From contig JAACZX010000460.1 in assembly GCA_009996555.1 (NCBI GenBank), positions 1-14,964 of the forward strand: a stretch of DNA of 14,964 nucleotides, given 5' to 3'. The notes beneath the pieces were generated by a model. That model did no database searches and had not been told where the DNA came from. It saw nothing but the letters and a program-made list of their open reading frames with translations. Every line of letters begins with the position of its first letter. Position 1 is the first letter of the stretch. Of this stretch, positions 1 to 6,571 are shown one piece after another. The position numbers and the translations under genes were made by a program. The stretch is from Chitinophagaceae bacterium (GTDB lineage: Bacteria > Bacteroidota > Bacteroidia > Chitinophagales > Chitinophagaceae).

Positions 1-3
1 CGC

Positions 4-258
4 ATGGAAGTAGAACATTATTACAGTAGCGCTCAAGTCGAACGCTTCAAGATCAAAGGAAAAAACGATCGCTACATCCTAATGGAAAAAAGATTGGAAC
101 TAAAACGACAACCTTGGAAAGTAACAAAGGTTGATATCACCACCACAAACTACCAGGAAGCAGCAATGGCCCTTCGTGATATGCAGGATGCCATCGATAA
201 TTATTTAGATCAGAAAGGAAACGAAACAGAAGGTCACATCCTTCCCAGCCAATCCTGA
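4..258 (+). CDS. Small hypothetical protein, possibly partial at 5' end
   Basis: I do not recognise this 84-residue protein. It is charged and soluble, with no signal peptide, membrane segment or metal-binding motif. The first half has a basic, beta-rich look (VERFKIKGKNDRYILMEKRL), followed by PWKVTKVDIT. Residues 50-70 form a probable amphipathic helix (YQEAAMALRDMQDAIDNYL). Only three bases precede the ATG and they contain no stop, so the true start could lie upstream of the window. It converges on the NERD-domain gene, with a GC-rich hairpin between the two stops. The even, Bacteroidota-like codon use suggests a real gene, but no function can be assigned. Confidence 0.6.
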   Translation: MEVEHYYSSAQVERFKIKGKNDRYILMEKRLELKRQPWKVTKVDITTTNYQEAAMALRDMQDAIDNYLDQKGNETEGHILPSQS

Positions 259-261
259 TCC

Positions 262-290
262 CGGTCGGCCCGGCTCCGCCGGTCTGACCG
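262..290. terminator. GC-rich hairpin between convergent genes
   Basis: Two 13-base arms (262-274 and 278-290) are reverse complements except for one G-T wobble and one mismatch, around a TCC loop. The element is far richer in G+C than its surroundings. It sits between the stops of two convergent genes, so a bidirectional terminator is the simplest role. No T-run follows on either strand, so a REP-like repeat is an alternative. Confidence 0.4.
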
Positions 291-331
291 ACTCCCGAAG
301 CAATCTAAACTACAGGCACGCACGGTTGCCT

Positions 332-1435
332 TCATCTTTTTCTCAGCGTTAACCGCTTCTGCTTTGTCAAACCTAACAGGTAAGTAGAAATAGCTTCTGT
401 CTCTTCACTCGAAAGCACTGGCTTGAAATACCTCACATAGCTAAGCAGCTCATCCAACGTCAAAATCTTTACATGCTGAAATTCCTCGTTTGGCTTTGAA
501 TTCGTCAATACAATCAGGTTTCTGATGGGTATTTTTCTGTCTCCCCAATGATGTCGGTTAAGATGTACGCTTTTGTTTGCAATGCCTTCAGTCAATAGTC
601 TGAAGAGAGCGAAGTTCGTCCTTTTAACCTGTTGAACAGGAGATCGCAAATCCAAACTGTTCAATGATTTTTCACTCCAGTTTTTTGTCTCAATAAGAAA
701 GATACCTGAAGCTGTTACAAGCAAGTGATCAATTTGAATAGTCTTTATATAATCGTTTTCTTGTCGATGATAAATAGCTTGATGAAATGTTAAAGCAAAA
801 TCATTGATCAAACTGTTTTCGTCTGATAGATGTTCTAACTCTTTTACAACCTTATGTTCCCCCAATGCACCATAAATTGAGTTTTTTACCTCATCAATTA
901 CCCATAGCTTATGTTCAAGCTGCTTAATTTGATTTGAACAGCTCTCGTTAACAGCCTCTCTGAAATTTGAGCTGATAAAATGAGAACGATTCATTTTATC
1001 TTGATATTGCTGAACTAATTCTCTCACCGAGTCGTTTACTTTATAATCCAAATTGAATTCCAGATCCTCAATTTTCTTTTTATAAAACCTTTGTTTTACA
1101 TAGTTCACAATTCGTTGAATAAAATTTAACTGGCCCGGAGTTGATAAGGAGTTTAGCTTCTGCTTTATATCTTCAATGTCCTTGAGTAAGTAGCTTTCAA
1201 AGTAAGTTCTGTTCGCCGCAATAGCTTTGTCTAATTGCAAAATGTCCGCATCAAGGGTCACCTTTTCCTGCTCAATTAATTGTTCATGGTCTAATATGAT
1301 TTGATTTTTTAAACCCGGGAAGCTTTCCTGGAAATTCAATACTTCCTTTAAAGAATTAAAGTCATGAATATTGTTACGCTTTAAGTGAGTTTTCACAGTG
1401 GTTAAACAGCCAACACTATTATGAACCTTGCACAT
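332..1435 (-). CDS. NERD-domain (nuclease-related) protein
   Basis: This 367-residue protein carries a NERD domain at about residues 187-320. NERD is a PD-(D/E)xK-like fold predicted to cut nucleic acid. Visible motifs are GALGE (189-193), IDHLLV with D236, and the core IETKNW with E249-x-K251, followed by VQQVKR, which fits the downstream Q-containing motif. Residues 40-185 are strongly helical and probably coiled-coil (many Leu, Lys, Glu), a common N-terminal arrangement in stand-alone NERD proteins. There is no signal peptide or membrane segment, so it is likely cytoplasmic. It is monocistronic: the upstream spacer is 193 bases and has a possible -7 element. Substrate and pathway are unknown; involvement in DNA processing or defence is inferred from the family. 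Confidence 0.8.
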   Translation of the reverse strand: MCKVHNSVGCLTTVKTHLKRNNIHDFNSLKEVLNFQESFPGLKNQIILDHEQLIEQEKVTLDADILQLDKAIAANRTYFESYLLKDIEDIKQKLNSLSTPGQLNFIQRIVNYVKQRFYKKKIEDLEFNLDYKVNDSVRELVQQYQDKMNRSHFISSNFREAVNESCSNQIKQLEHKLWVIDEVKNSIYGALGEHKVVKELEHLSDENSLINDFALTFHQAIYHRQENDYIKTIQIDHLLVTASGIFLIETKNWSEKSLNSLDLRSPVQQVKRTNFALFRLLTEGIANKSVHLNRHHWGDRKIPIRNLIVLTNSKPNEEFQHVKILTLDELLSYVRYFKPVLSSEETEAISTYLLGLTKQKRLTLRKR

Positions 1436-1499
1436 GTTGATTATTGCATGTTTTTGTTAGTGTAATGTTTTGGAGACTGTGGACTTATTACTGCCAACA

Positions 1500-1507
1500 C
1501 AAATATA
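1500..1507 (-). promoter_or_regulatory. Possible Bacteroidota -7 element for the NERD gene
   Basis: Read on the - strand this is TATATTTG, a perfect match to the Bacteroidota -7 consensus TAnnTTTG, about 65 bases upstream of the NERD start codon. No convincing -33 TTG element lies at the usual distance, so the call is tentative. Confidence 0.35.
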
Positions 1508-1628
1508 TAGGATATGGAAAGCGGTAGTAGAAAAACTAAGAGGTTTGCAAACAGCGATATTATCAGTGGTTTAATTTATCACTAAAGTTCACAGAATTTC
1601 AGCCTTAAAGAAAACACCTTTTGCACTT

Positions 1629-2252
1629 TTACTCCGGCTCCAATTCTATATACGACTCCCTTTCATACCCCAAATAATCTCCCGTTGGATTTACATTCGT
1701 ATCCACCCAATGATCCAGCCAAACCATCTTCCTGTGACGCAACTCTTGTAACTGACAAAGGAAGCCGTTTTGCGATGAGCGATACAGCACCCAAAAAGGA
1801 GGTGTTCCAAAAAAAGTATCCCATTGCCGTTCAATATTGATATAGATAAGTTCACGACGTTTAACTCCTCCTCCTCGCACATTAAAAGACCAGGTACCAG
1901 TCAAAATCATTGTATCCTTATCTCCCTTAAAATCTTTCATCTGAAACTGACCTCCCTTGCTGAATGAATAAAGAATTTTTCTGTTACCTTTTGCTGTACC
2001 GGTTACAGGTACGCCATTTATATACTCCACAATCGAGTCCGTCTGAACACCATTCTCCAGTTTCTGATAATACTCATCTTTATAGGTCTTGTATTTATTC
2101 GTTTGCTTTATAAAAAGTGTTTTCACTTTCCATCTCCCTTCAACTCTTGCCTTTCTCGAACGAAAGGAAATAAACGGATCATCCTCTCCTTTCTTAAAAC
2201 AGGATAAAAATGTAGAGCTGATCAATACAAACAGAAGCAAATATTTTTTCAT
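1629..2252 (-). CDS. Lipocalin-like lipoprotein (paralogue A)
   Basis: This 207-residue protein begins with a type II signal peptide (MKKYLLLFVLISSTFLSC). Cys18 would be the lipidated residue, so the mature protein should be membrane-anchored on the periplasmic side or at the cell surface. After the cysteine comes FKKGEDDPF, then a Lys/Arg-rich segment (SFRSRKARVEGRWKV) whose GRW resembles the opening GxW strand of lipocalin-like domains. The rest alternates short beta-like segments rich in Gly, Tyr and Trp and ends with a strand-like YIELEPE. Function is unknown. The adjacent upstream gene is a clear paralogue 39-77 bases away, so the two arose by tandem duplication and are probably co-transcribed. 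The start is fixed by the signal peptide. Confidence 0.75.
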   Translation of the reverse strand: MKKYLLLFVLISSTFLSCFKKGEDDPFISFRSRKARVEGRWKVKTLFIKQTNKYKTYKDEYYQKLENGVQTDSIVEYINGVPVTGTAKGNRKILYSFSKGGQFQMKDFKGDKDTMILTGTWSFNVRGGGVKRRELIYINIERQWDTFFGTPPFWVLYRSSQNGFLCQLQELRHRKMVWLDHWVDTNVNPTGDYLGYERESYIELEPE

Positions 2253-2291
2253 GATGAAATGTTTAGGAGAAATAAGTGAAACAGGTAACGA

Positions 2292-2930
2292 TTATTTAGG
2301 CTCCAGTGTTACAACGGATCGACCAAAGTTGGCTACATAATTCGTTCCCCTGATATCTGGTTTACTTTCACGATAATCCTCCCAAACCATTTTTTCATGT
2401 CTTAATTCCCGTATGCTACAGAGATGCTCGCCTCCACTCCGCCAGCCTGTATAAAAGCTGCCATCATAAAATAAAGTGTTGGAATAAATGGTAGCGGGAT
2501 AAACATAAATCCCAATCTTCTTCTTTATGTATTCCGACTTATCATTAAACCCCCACTTTCCCTTCATAATGGTGGTATCATCGTCGGTGTAATCATACAT
2601 ACTGTAGTTTCTGTTTTTGTCAAATTCATAATAAACTGTGCGTTTACCTTTTGTCACCCTTATTTCCCTTACTTGGTAATTAAAAACAAACACATACGAA
2701 TCAACGTATTCACCTCCCTTCAAATGATAAAACCATTTGTTTACTTGCGATCCATCCCCATAGGAAGAGCTGTCAACACCAGCTATTGAACTAACCTTCC
2801 ATTTCCCTGCCACACGATCCTTACGTGTACGCAATGAAACAAAAGGATCGTCTTCACCTTTCTTAAAACAGGAGTCCAGCAAAATCAATAATGAAAAAAG
2901 AATCCAGATGCGGAGCAACATACGGTTCAT
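2292..2930 (-). CDS. Lipocalin-like lipoprotein (paralogue B)
   Basis: I place the start at the ATG at 2930, giving 212 residues beginning MNRMLLRIWILF. This makes a compact type II signal peptide ending SLLILLDSC. An ATG seven codons upstream (2951) would add MFTHHLI before it. The lipobox LDSC has Asp at -2, unusual but seen in Bacteroidota. The mature part starts FKKGEDDPF and continues SLRTRKDRVAGKWKV, nearly identical to the neighbouring paralogue. Other shared blocks are LC-x3-ELRH-x-KMVW near the C-terminus and the final LEP. The middle has diverged, with more Tyr/Asp (YDYTDDDTTIMKGKWGF). It is the first gene of the pair, and an 8-bp inverted repeat lies 41 bases upstream. Function is unknown; a cell-envelope role is inferred from the lipoprotein signal. 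Confidence 0.75.
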   Translation of the reverse strand: MNRMLLRIWILFSLLILLDSCFKKGEDDPFVSLRTRKDRVAGKWKVSSIAGVDSSSYGDGSQVNKWFYHLKGGEYVDSYVFVFNYQVREIRVTKGKRTVYYEFDKNRNYSMYDYTDDDTTIMKGKWGFNDKSEYIKKKIGIYVYPATIYSNTLFYDGSFYTGWRSGGEHLCSIRELRHEKMVWEDYRESKPDIRGTNYVANFGRSVVTLEPK

Positions 2931-2970
2931 GATTAGATGATGGGTAAACAATAGTATGCATCAAAATAGT

Positions 2971-2997
2971 GCTTGTTTCAGGAATATAAAAACAAGC
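2971..2997. repeat. 8-bp inverted repeat upstream of the lipoprotein pair
   Basis: GCTTGTTT (2971-2978) and AAACAAGC (2990-2997) are perfect reverse complements with 11 bases between them. The position, 41-67 bases upstream of the chosen lipoprotein start, would suit an operator or a 5'-leader stem-loop. There is no direct evidence for either. Confidence 0.4.
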
Positions 2998-3108
2998 TGA
3001 AATATAACTACCCTTTCTCTTTATAACTGTGTTTGTTTATAGCACCAACGTGTATTGCTGATGCACATTAATCATCAGTATTTTCAATGCAATTCGTAAA
3101 CAACTCCT

Positions 3109-3134
3109 CCTTAAAAAGTCTTCGTTTTTTAAGG
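3109..3134. repeat. 9-bp perfect stem-loop
   Basis: CCTTAAAAA (3109-3117) pairs perfectly with TTTTTAAGG (3126-3134) around an 8-base loop. The stem is A/T-rich and no gene ends next to it on either strand, so a terminator role is uncertain. Confidence 0.4.
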
Positions 3135-3313
3135 CTCATAGATACATCCTGACGTTGTTAAAGGTGCAAAGTTGTTCCTGTACGTCCAAATTGTGACTAC
3201 TCATGAACTCATTTCGGTGTGTACGCCGCTTGTGCACAGCAAGGACTTTGGTAGTTTACCGGGTATCAAGAGGAAATCCAACTATAATGATTATTTATTC
3301 TGGTATGAATAAA

Positions 3314-3349
3314 AATGTCAGAATCTTCCAGTGCTGAGATTCTGACATT
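3314..3349 (-). terminator. Rho-independent terminator of the HNH-DUF4407 operon
   Basis: Arms 3314-3326 and 3337-3349 form a perfect 13-bp stem with a 10-base loop. On the - strand the stem is followed by a T-rich tract (CATTTTTATTC). It lies 26 bases after the stop of the 40-residue gene, so it ends the - strand operon that starts with the HNH gene. Confidence 0.8.
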
Positions 3350-3375
3350 CATGGGAAATAGGCGACCCTGGTCAT

Positions 3376-3498
3376 TTATTTCCCCTTAGGCGTATTACCC
3401 CTTCCCCCTCCGGATGGTTTTCCGGTTGTACTCGGGTAATTCGGATTCACTGCAGGCTTAGGTGCCGGTGTCGGCTTGGATGTTGTTGCTTTTGCCAT
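3376..3498 (-). CDS. 40-residue Pro/Lys/Gly-rich small protein
   Basis: This short frame translates as MAKATTSKPTPAPKPAV, then NPNYPSTTGKPSGGG, then RGNTPKGK and stop. It is almost entirely Pro, Lys, Thr, Gly and Ala, so it should be disordered and strongly basic, with no membrane segment or signal peptide. It follows the DUF4407 gene by 64 bases and is followed at once by a strong terminator, so it is very probably the last gene of that operon. The low-complexity N-terminus and the compact NPNYPSTTG-x-PSGGGRGN block look like a genuine small-protein family rather than a chance frame. Its function is unknown; binding of nucleic acid or of the membrane protein would be guesses. Confidence 0.65.
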   Translation of the reverse strand: MAKATTSKPTPAPKPAVNPNYPSTTGKPSGGGRGNTPKGK

Positions 3499-3562
3499 CT
3501 TAAAATAATTGAATTGATTAAAAAATTATAAAGAAAATTTTTATCGATCTTTTTGATCTGAA

Positions 3563-4552
3563 CTAATCAAACAACCCTTTTTTAGTTTTCAGAAGAAGTT
3601 TTGCCCGCTCGGAGTTTGAAGTATAATAACCTGGATCAGCTACTGCCAGATGCTTCGACTGGAAAAATTCAATCCGCTTTGCACCAAGCACTTCAATAAA
3701 CTGAAGCCTGCGTTCATAGTTTGTTTCCTTCCATGACACTTTTAAAATAACAACAAGTAATTCGAGAAATAGGAACAATAAGGTAAACGCTATATACACA
3801 ATGGCCATATAAGGATTGCTCAATGCAAGTTGAAATAACGCTTCCACCCTTATAAGCAAACCATCAGGATTAAAGTTTGTCGTCACTAGTTCAGCGGCTT
3901 TTTCGATTGCAGCAGCCTTAACAACTTCAAGTGAATCCTTTTTCAACTGTAGCGCCAACAATTGCGTCTTACGTTCCTGCGCTTTCGCATTTTTGAATGC
4001 AGTTACTTCTCCAATGCCCTTGTTACCTGTCCCGCTTGATCCGTCTGCCTCGTCAACCGCAGACTTCTCTCTTGCGTTGTAGATAGCCTGAGCCTGCTGA
4101 ATTGCTGTTTCCATGGCTGCAATATTATGCTCACGATAAAAAGCCTGTTCTGCCCTCTTTTTTGCGACCTCAGTTCTGTCCTCTTTTAATACAATTACTT
4201 CCGTGTCAATATCATTTTTAAAAACAACCTCATCAATAGCAATACTGCCAAGTAAAGCGGTCACAAGACCTGTAAAGAATCGGAAAAAAGTAATCCATCC
4301 ATTACCATTCGCCATCAGTATCATCTTTTCAGTTGCAAAAATGAGAATAGCACAGATCGTTGCAACCAGGAAAGCATTCGCTAATCCGGTATGTAATACC
4401 ATATAGCTTAATAGAAACCCATTCAGGAACCAGATCAATACCGGTACCATCAAGGCAATACCAAGTGCAACGACTTTCTTTTTACTTGCGGGAGTGTCAG
4501 TCACAAGCAGGCTGTAATTATCACCGGTTAAGAAGCAGGCAATTTTAATCAT
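3563..4552 (-). CDS. DUF4407 membrane protein
   Basis: The 329 residues match the layout of DUF4407. Three membrane helices lie in the N-terminal third (about 27-50, 57-77 and 86-108), then a long Ala/Lys/Glu-rich coiled coil (about 120-225) and a fourth membrane helix (about 245-270). A charged cytoplasmic tail includes YERRLQFIEVLGAKRIEFF. A Gly/Ser-rich hinge (DGSSGTGNKG, about 170-179) breaks the coiled coil. The protein should sit in the inner membrane with a large helical domain on one side. The biochemical role of DUF4407 is not known to me. The upstream neighbour ends 11 bases before this start, so the two are tightly co-transcribed behind an HNH nuclease gene. The grouping of nuclease, membrane protein and divergent WYL regulator suggests a defence cassette, which is inference. 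Confidence 0.8.
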   Translation of the reverse strand: MIKIACFLTGDNYSLLVTDTPASKKKVVALGIALMVPVLIWFLNGFLLSYMVLHTGLANAFLVATICAILIFATEKMILMANGNGWITFFRFFTGLVTALLGSIAIDEVVFKNDIDTEVIVLKEDRTEVAKKRAEQAFYREHNIAAMETAIQQAQAIYNAREKSAVDEADGSSGTGNKGIGEVTAFKNAKAQERKTQLLALQLKKDSLEVVKAAAIEKAAELVTTNFNPDGLLIRVEALFQLALSNPYMAIVYIAFTLLFLFLELLVVILKVSWKETNYERRLQFIEVLGAKRIEFFQSKHLAVADPGYYTSNSERAKLLLKTKKGLFD

Positions 4553-4563
4553 AAATAAAAATT

Positions 4564-5136
4564 TTATTGGTTAAACAATCCCGTACTTGATGCGAAAAAC
4601 TTTTCCTGTTGATACCGTTCAACACCCTTTATAAATCCTGTCCTGTAATGATGCAAAGCTCCGCTCACAATTCCTTCCCCTTCTGTAGACAGAATTTTTT
4701 GGGTATCCAGTTCATGAACTTGAATCTCTACCTGCTTGATCCGCTCTTTCAGCTGAGCCTCGATAATGGCAGAAATGCCTGCTATTTTAATGAGTTGTAA
4801 ATTCAGCTCACCTATCTCTAATCGCTTAGTATCCATCAGCCGGTCAATACTTAGTCTGAAATCTGAACGAAGCACTTTTTGTTTTCCGTTCAAAAACTCT
4901 GCATCCGGATAACTGTAACCCTCCTGGAAGCCCATCAATTCAAAATTTTGATGCAAAAACGTTTCAAGTGGGTTTACACTCGGCGCTTCCTTTCTATGCT
5001 GTAGCTCACCGCCTTCATCAACAAATAGGTTACGGTCGATATACTTTACTGTGTGTTCCGGTTGCTGAACATTTGGAGCCGGTACTACTGTTGCTGAAAT
5101 TGTTTTACTGCGACGAAAAAAATTCATGAATGACAT
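4564..5136 (-). CDS. Unknown 190-residue helical protein
   Basis: I do not recognise this protein. The frame stays open upstream to 5316, but I choose the ATG at 5136 (MSFMNFFRRSK). It lies 10 bases after the HNH stop and avoids a long overlap with that gene; the ATG at 5127 is an alternative. Residues 1-50 are basic then Pro/Val-rich and probably disordered. Residues 55-75 contain an aromatic segment (FLHQNFELMGFQEGYSYPDAEF). Residues 85-150 are helical with coiled-coil character, and the C-terminus (HHYRTGFIKGVERYQQEKF) is a basic amphipathic helix. There is no signal peptide or clear membrane segment. Sitting between the HNH gene and the DUF4407 gene with about 10 bases on each side, it probably acts with the membrane protein. 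Confidence 0.7.
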   Translation of the reverse strand: MSFMNFFRRSKTISATVVPAPNVQQPEHTVKYIDRNLFVDEGGELQHRKEAPSVNPLETFLHQNFELMGFQEGYSYPDAEFLNGKQKVLRSDFRLSIDRLMDTKRLEIGELNLQLIKIAGISAIIEAQLKERIKQVEIQVHELDTQKILSTEGEGIVSGALHHYRTGFIKGVERYQQEKFFASSTGLFNQ

Positions 5137-5146
5137 AAAAAAAGGT

Positions 5147-5416
5147 TTAGTGTTTGATTGATGGTATAAAATAGAGTTGATGTCCTGCAGTGTGGCATTC
5201 GTCACACAAAGTGATAAGAAGCCTGTTTGGGTAATCCCAGGGCACCGCACGAAATCCGGTTTTGGCATCGATGACATACTGCCTGTGATGTACCTGCAAA
5301 TGCTTGTTTGAACCACAGTTCCTGCAACTATTCTTGTCCCGACGGAGAATTTCCAGCCGCTTCTTTTTCCACTCTGTCGCTAGTAGCAATTCCTTGTATG
5401 TTGTTTCGTAAATCAT
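5147..5416 (-). CDS. Small HNH endonuclease
   Basis: This 89-residue protein is a minimal HNH (His-Asn-His) nuclease domain. CRNC (Cys31, Cys34) and CDEC (Cys71, Cys74) form a four-cysteine zinc site around the catalytic part. That part contains LQVHH (His43, His44), Asn64 in DYPNRL, and His75/His79 in CHTAGH. A basic N-terminal helix (WKKKRLEILRRDKNS) precedes the fold. HNH proteins of this type nick or cut DNA, but the length leaves no room for a separate specificity domain, so a partner or promiscuous action is likely. It is the first gene of the four-gene - strand operon and is divergent from the WYL regulator gene. The assignment as an HNH protein is firm; a role in defence is inference. 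Confidence 0.88.
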   Translation of the reverse strand: MIYETTYKELLLATEWKKKRLEILRRDKNSCRNCGSNKHLQVHHRQYVIDAKTGFRAVPWDYPNRLLITLCDECHTAGHQLYFIPSIKH

Positions 5417-5445
5417 AGTTGTTTCATTGCAAGATTAATAATGAT

Positions 5446-5466
5446 GGTTGCAGTCTTTTTGCATTC
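5446..5466. repeat. TGCA-N3-TTTTTGCA motif, copy 1
   Basis: GGTTGCAGTC followed by TTTTTGCATTC. The core matches copies 2 (5523-5543) and 3 (12475-12495). It lies 30 bases upstream of the HNH start codon. Confidence 0.5.
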
Positions 5467-5494
5467 TCCCTTTTCTTGGTTATTTTGTTACCGT

Positions 5495-5519
5495 TGTTTC
5501 ATAGAGCAAATATGAAACA
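5495..5519. promoter_or_regulatory. Perfect 9-bp inverted repeat, probable operator
   Basis: TGTTTCATA (5495-5503) and TATGAAACA (5511-5519) are perfect reverse complements separated by 7 bases. The dyad lies between the divergent HNH operon and the WYL regulator gene, 36 bases before the regulator's ATG. This is where an autoregulating WYL repressor would be expected to bind. Binding itself is inferred. Confidence 0.6.
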
Positions 5520-5522
5520 GCT

Positions 5523-5543
5523 GAATGCAACCTTTTTGCACCC
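5523..5543. repeat. TGCA-N3-TTTTTGCA motif, copy 2
   Basis: GAATGCAACC followed by TTTTTGCACCC, an imperfect palindrome ending 12 bases before the WYL start codon. It is nearly the same as copy 3 upstream of the reverse transcriptase (12475-12495), differing at four of 21 positions. Confidence 0.55.
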
Positions 5544-5555
5544 ATAACCGCAATT

Positions 5556-6569
5556 ATGAAACGACAAAAAATCACCCACGAGCGTAGGCATATCCGTCTT
5601 CGTCTGGAAATAATAGATGAACTGTTAAGCGGCCATGCTAAACGAACTTATCCTGATTTACTTGAGGCCTTGGGAAAGTCCCTGCTTTTGAAAGGTGAAG
5701 TGCCGATCCAGATGAGGATGTTAAAGAATGATATTGCTTATCTGGAAAACACAATGGATGCTCCCATACATCGTCCCGATAAAAAAGATAACCGCATTTA
5801 TTACACCAAACGATTTTCGTTAAAGAATGTGCCAGTCGATGACGACGACATTTCAATATTAAAAAATGCAGTAGCTATTCTCAAGAAAGCAACCAACATC
5901 AAACTAACAGACGAAGTAGATGAAATTATCTCAAGGCTTGAAAATAAAATTCATACTAACGTGCCCGATAGCGGCACCATGATAGCATTTGAAGAACATA
6001 CAGAAGCAATTGGTAAAGAGTATTTTGATGACCTGTTCTCTGCCATAAAGTTAAAGCAACCTGTTAAGGTAAATTACCAGCCGTTTGGGAAAGAGATCAG
6101 GGAATGGCTTATTCATCCTTACATGCTGAAGGAGTACCGCAATCGTTGGTTTCTGATTGGAAGAGTTGATGGCAAACAATCCCTTTCAAATCTTAGACTT
6201 GACAGTATAAAAGGAAAAATTAAGAATAGCTCAGAAAAATTTATTGAGAATGATTTATTTAACCCTGAAACATATTTCAATGATGTAATTGGACCAACCA
6301 TACCTAAAGACACACTACCATTAGATATCACGATTAAAGTGGATACTTCTTCAGCTGACTATATTCGTACGAAACCCATTCACAAATCGCAAGTGATACA
6401 TAAAGTATTTAAAGACGGCAGTCTGTTAATCACGATGAAACTTTTCAATAATTATGAATTGAAATCGCAACTATTAAGTTACGGCCCGGCTATTCAGGTT
6501 ATAAAGCCGGAATTATTAAGAAATGAAATGAAAGATATATTCCTGAAAGGGATGGAATTGTACAAGTAA
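5556..6569 (+). CDS. WYL-domain transcriptional regulator
   Basis: The 337 residues have the standard layout of WYL regulators. An N-terminal winged helix-turn-helix spans about residues 8-90 (RRHIRLRLEIIDELL, then PIQMRMLKNDIAYL as the likely recognition region). A helical linker follows, then the WYL domain at about 155-222 with VKVNYQPFG, REWLIHPYMLKEYRNRWFLIG and SNLRLDSI, and a WCX-like C-terminal extension (about 255-335). WYL domains sense ligands, often nucleic acids or nucleotides, and control phage-defence operons in known cases such as CapW and BrxR. It is divergent from the HNH operon across a 139-base region with a 9-bp dyad, so autoregulation and control of that operon are likely. 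Its stop is 2 bases from the stop of the convergent hsdR-like gene. Confidence 0.88.
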   Translation: MKRQKITHERRHIRLRLEIIDELLSGHAKRTYPDLLEALGKSLLLKGEVPIQMRMLKNDIAYLENTMDAPIHRPDKKDNRIYYTKRFSLKNVPVDDDDISILKNAVAILKKATNIKLTDEVDEIISRLENKIHTNVPDSGTMIAFEEHTEAIGKEYFDDLFSAIKLKQPVKVNYQPFGKEIREWLIHPYMLKEYRNRWFLIGRVDGKQSLSNLRLDSIKGKIKNSSEKFIENDLFNPETYFNDVIGPTIPKDTLPLDITIKVDTSSADYIRTKPIHKSQVIHKVFKDGSLLITMKLFNNYELKSQLLSYGPAIQVIKPELLRNEMKDIFLKGMELYK

Positions 6570-6571
6570 AA

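Larger units (their letters stand above)
2931..3313. other. Gene-free stretch with inverted repeats
   Basis: I find no convincing coding frame here on either strand. It contains three inverted repeats: 8-bp arms at 2971-2978 and 2990-2997, 6-bp arms at 3058-3063 and 3073-3078, and a 9-bp perfect stem at 3109-3134. The promoter of the lipoprotein pair should lie in its left part. Confidence 0.6.

Noticed and set aside
1543..1552. Palindrome GTTTGCAAAC upstream of the NERD gene
   Set aside because: A single 10-base palindrome is expected several times by chance in 15 kb, and its position relative to the promoter is not telling.
5137..5316. N-terminal extension of the 190-residue protein to an ATG at 5316
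   Set aside because: The extension overlaps almost all of the convincing HNH gene in another frame and reads as low-quality protein. The ATG at 5136 fits the operon spacing.
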